Positions 21,729 to 30,650 of a stretch of 64,000 nucleotides of DNA are shown piece after piece. Position 1 is the stretch's first letter. The number at the start of each line of letters is the position of its first letter. Source of the stretch: Rhynchospora pubera (taxonomy: Eukaryota > Streptophyta > Magnoliopsida > Poales > Cyperaceae). The DNA lies in the NCBI GenBank assembly GCA_028095005.1, contig CM051460.1, positions 22,367,501 to 22,431,500 of the forward strand, written 5' to 3'. Position numbers and translations under genes: made by a program. The notes beneath the pieces were generated by a model, which saw only the letters and a list, made by a program, of their open reading frames with translations, had not been told where the DNA came from and did no database searches.

Positions 21729-21851
21729 CCCATTAAGCATCTTAGTGAAATTAGTTTCATATTCCTCAAGAGAAGGCATTTCCTGCCCACTGCTCCCACT
21801 TCCAACACCTGCATCCACAGCCTCTGTGCTTTCCCCGACCATCCTTATAAC
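21729..21851 (-). pseudogene. CLPC: CLPC exon 4 copy, full length
   Basis: The exon is 123 nt, the same length as 24232-24354, with AG acceptor and GT donor. It encodes VIRMVGESTEAVDAGVG..GQEMPSLEEY, the linker between the Clp N domain and AAA+ module D1. The region right of it (to about 22140) is intron 3 sequence. That sequence joins abruptly to broken exon 7. Confidence 0.85.
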
Positions 21852-22140
21852 CTGCATGTGGAAATAAAAACAGACAATGAGCTCTAGGAATTCGCTGCTA
21901 GTTCAATTTCAGGGCAAGTTTCTCGAAAATATTATGGAGAATATGAATAAATAAAAATGAAATGCTATGCATAATTGCAAATTTCTCAATGCCCCCAGAC
22001 ATCACTGATGATATCTAAAAACAACGCTGAATTTTTAGATGAGAATTTGAGCAAGCAAGTCAGGGTTATATGTAAACATCCAACAAAGATGACCAAGTTT
22101 CAACAATGTAAATTGCTCCGGTGCCTTTTCAACAATGATA

Positions 22141-22339
22141 GCTGTGCAGCAGCAACTAAAGCCTCAACGGTGTAGTGGAGCTTGTGATGGATCCCATACC
22201 TCGCGCGGAGGCCATTAAGAATTTGTATTGTTTCATCAACAGTTGGTTCAGGTACCTTAACAGGCTGAAACCTTCTCTCAAGTGCTGGGTCCTTTTCTAT
22301 GTGTTTCCTGTACTCGTCTAGTGTTGTTGCACCAATGCA
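22141..22339 (-). pseudogene. CLPC: CLPC exon 7, broken
   Basis: Carries CIGATTLDEYRKHIEKDPAL (sensor 1 region) and ERRFQPVKVPEP (arginine finger) of D1, up to VAAAQLS. There sequence identity switches to intron 3 of another unit (CCGGTGCCTTTTC, compare 24630). The base pair expected to be the AG acceptor reads GG (22340-22341 on the minus strand), so the exon could not be spliced normally. Confidence 0.85.
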
Positions 22340-22341
22340 CC

Positions 22342-22837
22342 GTGATTTTTATTTTTAAAAATATAAACAAGATTATTAAAAGCACATAAATTTAACTCCA
22401 TCATCAGATAGATGTCTCTACCAAAGATTAGAACTTCCTTATGCCACTCAAGCTGTCAATGATTTTAAAATGTAGCTAATATACAATCTGCACTATTTTC
22501 GTGTATTATCATTAATGAAATGAATTATTGGTCCTAATCGTGCACCTAAAATCTGACAAAAAAAAAACTTGTCCTAAAAATTGTAGGTTCAATCGGGAAC
22601 AGCTTATTGGCTACTAGTGCGCAGTCAGTTCTGATTAAAACCTCAAACATTGCAAACTAACAAGGATCGTGATAGAGTATAAAGCATGGAGAGCCCTATT
22701 GCAAGACCTAGCTTCCCATATGGGCAGTTTAGCTACTTAAAGGTTTGGCAATGAGCATACTATTACTTGTAGTTTAGCGGAAGAAGGAAATAATTGTTCC
22801 AATCAGAAAAATAGAAAACAAAGATATATTTAAGTAC
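22342..22837 (-). other. CLPC intron 6
   Basis: AT-rich intron between broken exon 7 and exon 6. I see no gene or recognisable mobile element in it. Confidence 0.6.
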
Positions 22838-23053
22838 CTGAAGTTCTCCTCTGGCAAGAGCAGGCTTCAAGATATTGGCAGCATCAATGGCACCCTCAGC
22901 AGCACCTGCTCCAATAAGCGTGTGAACCTCATCAATGAAGAGGATGATGTCATCACTCTGTTTGATTTCCTCCATAAGCTTCTTAAGCCTTTCCTCGAAC
23001 TCTCCCCTGTATTTTGTGCCCGCCACAAGCAGTCCCATGTCAAGTGTTATTAC
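22838..23053 (-). pseudogene. CLPC: CLPC exon 6 (D1 Walker B)
   Basis: A 216-nt open exon with AG/GT borders. It contains GTKYRGEFEERLKKLMEEI, the pore/linker region, and the Walker B box ILFIDEVHTLIGAG, whose Asp-Glu pair hydrolyses ATP. It then reads EGAIDAANILKPALARGELQ. Sequence is close to consensus, with no damage seen. Confidence 0.9.
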
Positions 23054-23299
23054 CTAAGAACACAGTACCGAATGAGACTTTTGTGTAGTTGTTCAATACG
23101 AGGCATGAACAGCTTAGAAATCACTCTCTGGAGGTGCTTGGAAACAAATATAATATACCTACACCGGTACACATTGGAATGGAGATTTAAACTAAGCAGA
23201 TAACAAAAACAGAAAGTGCACCAGCACAAATTCACGAGGATTAATATCTTCACAGAATTTATGATATCGGTCAAAGTGTCATTAGGAAAGAGAGCTAAC

Positions 23300-23485
23300 C
23301 TTCTTTCCTTCAAGAGTTTCAGGAACATCTCCATTAGCAATACGTTGTGCAAGACCTTCTACAATGGCAGTCTTGCCTACACCAGGCTCACCAATAAGGC
23401 ATGGGTTGTTCTTTGTTCTCCTCCCCAGAATTTGTGTGACACGCTCTATCTGATTTTGTCTCCCCACAACTGGGTCAAGCTTGCC
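23300..23485 (-). pseudogene. CLPC: CLPC exon 5 (D1 Walker A)
   Basis: A 186-nt open exon with AG/GT borders. It starts GKLDPVVGRQNQIERV, contains the P-loop GEPGVGKTAIVEGLAQRI and ends ETLEGKK. This is the parent of the exon 5 part in the chimeric exons at 9073-9213 and 18167-18262. Confidence 0.9.
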
Positions 23486-24231
23486 CTGTTTACAAGCCAG
23501 TATTTTGAAATCAAAATTAAAGATTGTGCTACAAATAAACAACTCAGAAGTAAACTAATCTTTATAACCTAATCATCTAAATCACATCTAAGGTACCACT
23601 GAATAAATAACTTTACTATTTTTTTGGAAAAACAATCTGACTAAAAGAATATTTATTACCAAGGAACAAGGAAAGTAAGATTGCATACCAGTAATTGAAT
23701 TGTAAAAGCCACAACTAGAGACAAATCAACAGATATTTATTACCATACATCATACAGAATTTTAAAAAATCTACTAATATTAATCCATAAGCAAAGAAAG
23801 CAATTTCATATATGAATATCTCAGAATAACAAAGCTTAGCCTGAACAGATGTACTTAATATAGACAACAAAAATATGAAGACATCCTATGTACCTCTCAC
23901 TATATATAATGCCAAAATACTAATTTATCAATAATCGCCCTATGAAAATAAGGACAAAACTGCGCATCTTAAAAGAAAACATCACTGTATATAATAATGC
24001 CAAAGTACTAATTCATCAATATTGCAGATACATGCATTATATATTTCCCATTCTGCACGGGTAAAAAAAAAAAAAATGGCATTTGGAAGTTCTGCCGAGG
24101 CATAAAAAAGTCTCAAAATTAAAATATATATACATATACTAAATGCAACCTCACCTGGCATGTTCTAAAAGTTTTTAAACTCGTTTGTGACACGATTCAT
24201 AAAATAAATTTGGGAAAACAAATAATAATAC
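23486..24231 (-). other. CLPC intron 4
   Basis: AT-rich intron with no gene. Blocks of it recur at 10334-11333, 18263-19166 and 19516-21720, which allows the duplicated units to be aligned. Confidence 0.7.
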
Positions 24232-24354
24232 CTCCTCAGCCAACTTAGTGAGGTTAGTTCCATATGCCTCAAGAGTAGGCATTTTCTGCCCACTGCTCCC
24301 ACCTCCAACACCTGCACCCACAGCCTCTGTGCTTTCCCCGACCATCCTTATAAC
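24232..24354 (-). pseudogene. CLPC: CLPC exon 4
   Basis: The exon is 123 nt, phase 0 at both ends, encoding VIRMVGESTEAVGAGVGGGS..KMPTLEAYGTNLTKLAEE. It links the N domain to D1. It has GT donor GTATTA and AG acceptor. Related copies are at 21729-21851 (full length), 19167-19214 and 11334-11373 (deleted). Confidence 0.9.
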
Positions 24355-24718
24355 CTGCATGTGGAAATAGAAAATAACAGACCATGAGCACTTGGAATTC
24401 GCTGCTAGTTCAATTTCAGGCAAAGTTTCTCGAAAATATTATGGAGTATATGAATAAATAAAAATGAAATGCTATGCTATACAAAATTGCAAATTTCTCA
24501 ATGCCCCCAGACATCACTGATAATATCTAAAAACAATGCTGAATTATTAGATGAAAATTTGAGCAAGCAAGTCAGGGTTATATGTAAACATCCAACAAAG
24601 ATGACCAAGTTTCAACAATGTAAGTTGCTCCGGTGCCTTTTCATACATCACAAAGAAGATAAAAATATAATCAAACCAAGAAGATGATGAACATAACAGT
24701 AAATTTCCACAGCTTTAC

Positions 24719-24834
24719 CTGAGTACGGATATTGCTAGGATCAGCCCCAAGGGTCTCAAACACTTTTGCAGCAACACCTTCTCCCTCTCGCAACAAACCA
24801 AGGAGCAAGTGCTCTGATCCTATGTAGTTGTGGC
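24719..24834 (-). pseudogene. CLPC: CLPC exon 3 (Clp N-domain repeat 2)
   Basis: The exon is 116 nt, encoding GHNYIGSEHLLLGLLREGEG..AKVFETLGADPSNIRTQ, with AG acceptor and GTAAAG donor. It completes the Clp N domain begun in exon 2. Sister copy at 17109-17224. Confidence 0.9.
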
Positions 24835-25439
24835 CTGAAATTTTGTAACAACTCTATCAGTAGATGGAAAACACAAATTTTAGCATGACAGTAGCATCAC
24901 AGTGAAGTACAAACAAATACTTTCGTAAAAAAGGAGCATACAAAAATACTATATGAAGTACAAAAAAAAAAAAAAAACATTTTATAATTTTATATTTTTA
25001 TATCTGCCCAAATTTCATCATATTTTATTTTACTTAAATGGGAAACAATGTTTCATCAAAAATTATTCCATGCAACTTAAGAAAGAAAAACCAAAGAGAA
25101 ATCTTCAACAGTTCTTGTATAATTTTACAACAATTTGCAGTAGAAAAAACAACCAGAGGAATATGTTAAAGAATCAAGATGAGAATTTTATAAAGTTGAG
25201 GAACATAAAAGGAAAAACCACAACAATCTATAGTTACTCCCTATATATACTTAATTTATTAATATCAATTCGGAATAAGTAGCATTCAAATCATTACACA
25301 TATCAAAATGCCATAATTCCAACATTTGAAGGTCACACTCAGCTTAGACTAAATAGACAATTATGACCTGATTTGGTGGACAAGAGAGAAGAGCAAAGTA
25401 ACTGTCTCATGAGAATAGCATTATTAACACAAGTAGTAA

Positions 25440-25591
25440 CATGGGAGTCAGTGGTCGGTGTCTCCGCCGTTATTTTAGAGGTAACGGATTTAATTCCCGC
25501 TGGACGCGGAAGTGGGATAAACTCTATTTCAAAAAGTGGGCTATGCCTCTATAAATAAATGGCCTTATTTCAACAACAACAAAAAAAAAAA
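25440..25591 (+). mobile_element. tRNA-derived SINE with 11-bp TSD
   Basis: A 152-bp insert absent from the homologous intron at 8380-8420. It is flanked by ACAAGTAGTAA (25429-25439 and 25592-25602). The head has Pol III-like boxes (CAGTGGTCGGTGTCTCCG, then GGATTTAATTCCCGC). The tail ends CAACAACAAC followed by an A-run. The empty-site comparison within the window makes this a secure SINE-type retroposition. Confidence 0.85.
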
Positions 25592-25709
25592 ACAAGTAGT
25601 AATAATAAAACAAAACAGAAATATCACAATGTTACAACAACAATCCATTTTTCTAATAAAAAGAATTTAATTAAATCACAATCAAAATAAAAAAGGACAA
25701 AAATAATAC

Positions 25710-25971
25710 CCAGTTGACGGGCTTCATCCAAAGAAAGCTCCAAAACCCGCTTAGCACGGGGGGTGTAAGGGATTTCAACATTCACAAAACCACTTCCTTT
25801 GCCAATAACCTTTTCTACCTCGACACGTGCATCTTTTAGGTTTATACCCATAGACTTTAGCACCTTAGCTGCTATGCCTGATCCCTCTCCTATCAGCCCC
25901 AGCAAAATCTGCTCTGTCCCCACAAAGTTGTGTCCTAACCGTCTTGCTTCTTCTTGAGCCAGCATGACAAT
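25710..25971 (-). pseudogene. CLPC: CLPC exon 2 (Clp N-domain repeat 1)
   Basis: The exon is 262 nt (phase 0 in, phase 1 out). It reads IVMLAQEEARRLGHNFVG, KSMGINLKDARVEVEKVIG, PYTPRAKRVLEL and DEARQLG. It is close to the ClpC family consensus and is the reference for the three extra copies at 8517, 9368 and 17556. Confidence 0.92.
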
Positions 25972-26193
25972 CTTTCCAATATAAAGGACTACTATTAGAA
26001 ATAAATTTGAATTATCAAATAATTACATAGCTGCCATAAATAAACGGCATCCTCACAAAAGCATATTCAATTGCAGACTTTCAGGTACTATCTTTTCCAA
26101 CCAGAAAATCAACCCCAGGCATTAAAACAAAGTTCAATTCATTCACAATAAATAAGATTCTCGCAAAGAAAATATTTCATGTCAAGAAGAATT

Positions 26194-26246
26194 TGTGAGA
26201 ATCTTATTTATTGTGAGAAAATATTTCATGTCAAGAAGAATTTGTC
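26194..26246. repeat. Template-switch filler next to the exon 1 splice donor
   Basis: 26197-26217 is the reverse complement of about 26143-26163 (CACAATAAATAAGATTCTC). 26217-26245 is a direct copy of 26169-26196 (ATATTTCATGTCAAGAAG). This inverted-plus-direct copied DNA replaces about 110 bp of intron 1 that the sister copy at 18040-18166 still has. It directly abuts the splice donor of exon 1. Confidence 0.8.
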
Positions 26247-26252
26247 GTTTAC

Positions 26253-26534
26253 CTTGATAGCTTTCTCTGTAAATTTCTCAAACATGGCTTTGACAGCAAC
26301 ACTTCTAGCTTGCTTACGGACTGTTCGCATTGTCTGACCTGGTAGGATGGACCCAGTACCAAGGAAAAATGTACGGGGAACACGAGACCCAGAAAATCTT
26401 AAAGGACGAGAGTGGACTTGTAATTTGGTCATTGAAACTCTAGCAATAGCAAGGGTCTTGGTTGAACGACGCCGTTGGGCTCGGCTCCCGTGCAAAGCAG
26501 GCAAAACAGCTGACTGTACCAATGAACCCGCCAT
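26253..26534 (-). pseudogene. CLPC: CLPC exon 1 (plastid transit peptide)
   Basis: The exon is 94 codons, from ATG in good context (AACTATGGC) to an AAG|GTAAAC donor. The first 60 or so residues are Ser/Arg/Thr-rich with almost no acidic residues (MAGSLVQSAVLPALHGSR..), as expected for a stromal transit peptide. VRKQARSVAVKAMFEKFTEKAIK then leads into the Clp N domain. The donor GTAAAC replaces the GTAATA of the other copies because of local filler DNA. Confidence 0.9.
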
Positions 26535-26557
26535 AGTTTGAAAAAGTATTTATAGAC

Positions 26558-27246
26558 CTGTTATTTAAGACAGATAGAGAAAGAGAGGAAAGTTACTGTT
26601 GTGGTAAAGGTTCCCGTATCAATGCACAATTTGTAGTAAGACATACAATATATAAATAGAGTATTATTCTGATTCTGAAAAAAAAAATACAGGATTGCCA
26701 TTTTTTTCTTCTAAAATGGAAGAAATTTTCAGTGTAAGCCGCGCAACTATTTCTACATACAAGAAAATCTTTACTGCGCAGGATCCATACAAAGAACCAT
26801 GTAATGTCTAGTTAAGTTGGGCTAAACTACTCGCAAGGTAAAAGCAAAAGAGCAAAAAAGGAGAGTGTGAACATGGTTTGGAAAATTGTCCAATTCCGAT
26901 CAGATATTAGGGGTTTGAACAGATATACATTTTTATCAGGTAAATCAACAGAGAGGGAGCCAAGCCGTGTCGAATAAGGCTGTGCTCCACAAATGAGCAT
27001 TGGCAATCAATCATAAAAATAATAAAATAAAATAAAATCAAAATCAATTGCCCCATTGTTTTTTTACAAAAATAATTAACGAGTAAGAGGGCTCGACAAA
27101 CAGTTTAGAGACTGACAGTATCTAATATCGTGCCTTTAAGTTAGTTTATCGGTCGCTTAAATTAAACAAAACACCTAGATAACATAATACTAAACCTAGA
27201 CAGCAACTAACAGGTAAAGCATTCAAAGAGTGGATCAAGCGGATAC
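26558..27246 (-). other. Probable 5'UTR intron of the CLPC copy
   Basis: No coding sequence is seen. A GTATCC donor follows a CT-rich leader exon at 27247. A CAG acceptor lies at 26558-26560, 23 bp before the ATG. The intron contains AT-rich DNA and no recognised element. The exact leader splice is inference. Confidence 0.5.
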
Positions 27247-27340
27247 CTCCACCAAAGAGGGAATAAACGAAGACCAAACCGCGAAGAAAGAACGCGTGAG
27301 CAGAGAGAGAGAGAGTTGGGAGGGGGAGGAGAGGAGAGGA
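27247..27340 (-). other. CLPC: Probable 5'UTR leader exon of the CLPC copy
   Basis: On the minus strand this is CT-rich (CTCTCCTCTCCTCTCCTCC, CTCTCTCTCTCTGC), typical of leaders of plant nuclear genes for chloroplast proteins. It ends at GAG|GTATCC. The start is set about 30 bp downstream of the TATA-like box and is an estimate. Confidence 0.5.
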
Positions 27341-27368
27341 GAGGTGAGTCGGTCGCAAAGGTGGTAAC

Positions 27369-27374
27369 TATATA
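27369..27374 (-). promoter_or_regulatory. TATA-like box of the CLPC copy
   Basis: CTATATAG at 27368-27375 lies about 30 bp upstream of the CT-rich leader on the minus strand. No other core element is obvious. A MITE starts only about 230 bp further upstream (27607). Confidence 0.45.
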
Positions 27375-27628
27375 GTAATCGTATCAAAAACAAAAATAAG
27401 AAAAATAAAAAGAGGAGGAAGGAGAAAAAGATGATAATTGACTCGAGTCGGAGACGATACGCAAATGGGCCGATATTTTTACTGGTTTCCGACTTAGTAG
27501 TGTTTTACTCATTGACTGTTTGTCCGACTTGGGCCCATTTGTGTTTGAGAGATTTATTTTCTGGATGGACTTAATCCATTCTGTTGAGAACTCGCCGCCT
27601 ATTCTTCACGAATTATAAGTGCCATCGG

Positions 27629-28734
27629 TAGGGGTGAAAACCGAAGACATTTCGACCGTCCGATCGTTTCAATTCGTTCGAAACAGAACGGTAACGATCA
27701 AGGATTTTAGTTTCGTTTTTTTTGGCAACTAATTTCTGGTAAATTTGTATGTTTTTTGCAATTTTAGTTCTCGAGATTAGTATAGGTTTTTCTGATAACT
27801 TGAATTGGATTTGAGAAAGATAGCTTAGATAAAGTTTTATACTCTCACCTCCTATTTGCGGAGATTAATATAGATTTTTCTGATAATTTAAGTCCATTTA
27901 TTTTTCTGTTTTTCTGATTTCAGTAAGGTATTGTTTTGCTAAGGAAGATTGAATTTAAATGTTAAAAATAACTAGTAGTGCTACACTCGATGGGATTCTG
28001 GATGTTAAAAACGGATGAGAAATCTTTAATGTTGATTCGGTTGCATTTAACTATGTAGTAAGTAGGCCTGTCAGTATTAACAACCGTTTCGCTGTTTCGT
28101 TCCGTTCCGTCGAAACGGAACGTTAAATGAAAGCTGAAATGGATTCCGTTTTCAGAAACGGAACGGAAACGGAACCGAAATTTGTTAGCGTAAATGGAAC
28201 GGAATACGGAAATGGGCTGAAATCAATAGGAAATGTGAGGCGGAACGTTAAATGGAACAGAAATTTGTTACGTTTGTCGAAACAGAACGGAAATGAAACA
28301 GCCATTTCGTTCCGTTACCGAAACGGAACATTAAATGAAAATGGTTGTTCTGTTTCCATCTCTAACGTTTGACAGGTATAGTAGTAAGGCATGGGACTTA
28401 TTTTGTGTTCCTTGCTTACTATTGAATCTACAGACTATAGTGCTTGATTTGATTTCAAACTTGTTGAGGACAAGAAAACTTAATGCAATTATAATGTATG
28501 ATTTCAACACGATTTGATTCTCCAATGTTCTGATTTCTGTGAAAACGGTGACAAATTTTAACCGTGTAAATCGTGATTGATCGTTTAATTAAGCGAAACA
28601 GTTAACGCAAAGATTTTCTCTTGCGTTCAGTGCTTGGCACGCAAAACGCAAAGACAAAAAAATTTTCATCCCATAACGCAACGGTTAACGCAACTATTCA
28701 TTTTCGTCTTCGTTTTAGACGTTATGCAGCCCTA
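27629..28734. mobile_element. Non-autonomous hAT element, 1.1 kb
   Basis: Starts TAGGGGTG and ends CAGCCCTA. It is flanked by the 8-bp repeat GCCATCGG (27621-27628 and 28735-28742), diagnostic of hAT. The target is the MULE MITE. There is no transposase inside. The interior is AT-rich with AACGCAA and CGTTTC blocks, and it carries a further hAT MITE at 28063-28380. Confidence 0.88.
28063..28380. mobile_element. hAT MITE nested inside the hAT element
   Basis: A 318-bp element with ends TAGGCCTGTCA and TGACAGGTATA. It is flanked by the perfect 8-bp repeat GTAGTAAG (28055-28062 and 28381-28388). The interior is made of repeated ACGGAAC/GTTCCGT blocks on both strands, giving a strong potential to fold. 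Confidence 0.9.
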
Positions 28735-29005
28735 GCCATCGGCAAATATATCATTCCAGCCATCGCTAAATATAAAATGAACATATACAGCAAATAAGGT
28801 GAACATATAGACGATCTAAGTGAACACTTACAAATAAATAAGTGTTATCATAACTTGTTCAAAAGTTTACATGCATATTCAACTTATTTTCATTAAACTT
28901 ATTTGTTTGTATGTGTTCACTTTGTTTGCTGTATATGTTCACTTTATATTTAGCGATGACAGGGATGGCAAAACTGCAGATGGTAGTAATCAATTTCCTA
29001 TCATT

Positions 29006-30650
29006 TATAGTGTAGAAATTTTTTAAAAACAAGTTTTACAGCACCCAATTAAAAGTTTAAGACTGATCGAGGTGGAAACCTAGGTCAAACAAAAATAACC
29101 TTGTTTACTCGACTAGACTTTCGTAGTAAAGCAAAAGTGTCGATCCCACAGAGATGGTGATGAATACTAATTCTTATTGGTTCGCTAAAGCTAGACGATA
29201 AAATGCTTCAGAAAAGAATTGTTACATCAAACTAAGTAATTAAAGGAAAGATGCGAAATGCAAATGCAAATATGAATGAAATGCAAAACAATTGAAATAA
29301 ATATATTTTGGATTTTTTAAGGTTTAAAATATGATGAGAAAAGCGCCTTAGGGTTCGATTTCACTTAGGTTTGGTCACAGGGTTGCGACACATACCACTT
29401 TCACGTTTCTGTTCCACTAATCCGGTCCGAATTGTGGCCAATTCGGTCCGGATTCCACTGCGTGAATGTTGTAATTTATTCAATTGCTAATTTATACAAG
29501 TCAAGGGTCCATCTAGCCATACCTAAACTCTCTAACCCTTTGCTGTCACTTAGTGGGTACGGTATCTGGTATAGAACCTAGTATTAACCCTCATCGAATG
29601 CATTGCACCCCAACTTTCATCGTCGGCAGACTTATTCAAGTTTACAATTGGTTTTCTGCGAGATATCTAACTTAGACTTTCGCCTAACTAGAAGTGTTTA
29701 TTTTTTGTTACTAACTGGTCGACTTTCGTCATTGACCTACCTCGAAATACTCGTGAAAGGTTCAGTTATTATAATGAATTGATGTCTCAAACAAATGTGG
29801 CCGTACAAATGCAGAGCAACACAAGTAATAATTAACTCAAATCACAAGCAAATCAATAAAACTCCCAAATGTAATTGACTTTTTCCATCAACCAAAAGAG
29901 TAAATCAAGCAATCCAAACCCTAAACTACATCTACCCCTAAAGCAAGAAGTGTTTAGCCTAACATACTTCTAAACAATATGCAAATAACAATAAATAAAC
30001 GAGAACAAATCAAAGAAAAGAAAAAGATCATGCGATACAACCAATAACCGAATTCTCCAAGTCGATCACTACCGCTGTCGCGTTAGAAAACACTTTAGAA
30101 CCTTCGAAACTCATTGTAACAGCAAGATGAAGCCTCCGAGTCGTGCTCCCTCCTGCCCTAGTCGCTAAAGAGAAGAAACTCACCTCTTCTCTGCCCATAG
30201 GCAGAGAGAGAGATAGAGCCAAAATCAAATCTGGATCTTAGCAGAGAAAAAGGTGAGATGTAGAATGAGAGATATATCCCTTCCATCCTTAGACTATGCC
30301 TCTAATGCCTCCTATTGCCTGCCTGGATGTGCTAGGCCACTTTCTATAAGGAGAAAACGCCATAAAGAGGCTTTCCAAAAGAGAAATCGCTTTCAAATCC
30401 CGGCCAGAAAGTTCCAGATATAGCAATCCGGACCGGATTGTTCTCGCTGGTTTGTTGTCGCACAAAGATCCGGTCCGAATTACATCTAACCCGGACCGGA
30501 TTGCTGAGGTAGACTGTGGATTGATTGGCTATGTGCGTAGGCGGTGCATCGGGTTGAGTCGAGACTTGATCTAGGCTAGGAATGAGTCGTCTAGCCATCG
30601 AATTTGTTGTTTTCTTGCCGTTTTCTAACCTATAAAGATAAAACAAAACA
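29006..30650. repeat. Unclassified repeat-like DNA with GGTCCGGATT motifs
   Basis: No protein is recognised. The segment GTCGATCCCACAGAGATGG (29131-29149) resembles sequences common in dispersed plant repeats. The motif CCGGWCCG recurs at both ends in opposing orientation (29418-29456, and 30425-30439, 30468-30505). An open frame at 30028-30228 has low information content. It may be a non-autonomous retroelement, but I found no LTRs or terminal repeats. Confidence 0.35.

Larger units (their letters stand above)
22141..27340 (-). pseudogene. CLPC: CLPC-like gene, truncated in AAA+ module 1
   Basis: This is the best-preserved copy. It has a leader exon (27247-27340), a 5'UTR remainder plus exon 1 (26253-26557), exon 2 (25710-25971), exon 3 (24719-24834), exon 4 (24232-24354), exon 5 (23300-23485), exon 6 (22838-23053) and part of exon 7 (22141-22339). 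Exons 1-6 give one frame of 395 codons. Plastid ClpC is a Hsp100 AAA+ unfoldase that feeds the stromal Clp protease and takes part in protein import. It is normally around 920 residues with two AAA+ modules. Here the end of D1, the middle domain and all of D2 are absent, and the exon 7 acceptor is mutated. A truncated protein of exons 1-6 remains possible. Confidence 0.85.
27607..28996. mobile_element. MULE-type MITE, copy 2, split by a hAT insertion
   Basis: The same family as 3452-3749 in inverted orientation. It begins CACGAATTATAAGTGCCATC and ends ATGGTAGTAATCAATTT. The first 22 bp are separated from the rest by a 1.1-kb hAT element. Without the insert it is about 280 bp. The flanking 9-mers CCTATTCTT and CCTATCATT match at 7 of 9, consistent with an aged MULE duplication. 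Confidence 0.8.

Noticed and set aside
28127..28372. 81-codon frame with repeated NGTE-like words
   Set aside because: Translation of ACGGAAC repeats in a hAT MITE. The opposite strand is equally open.
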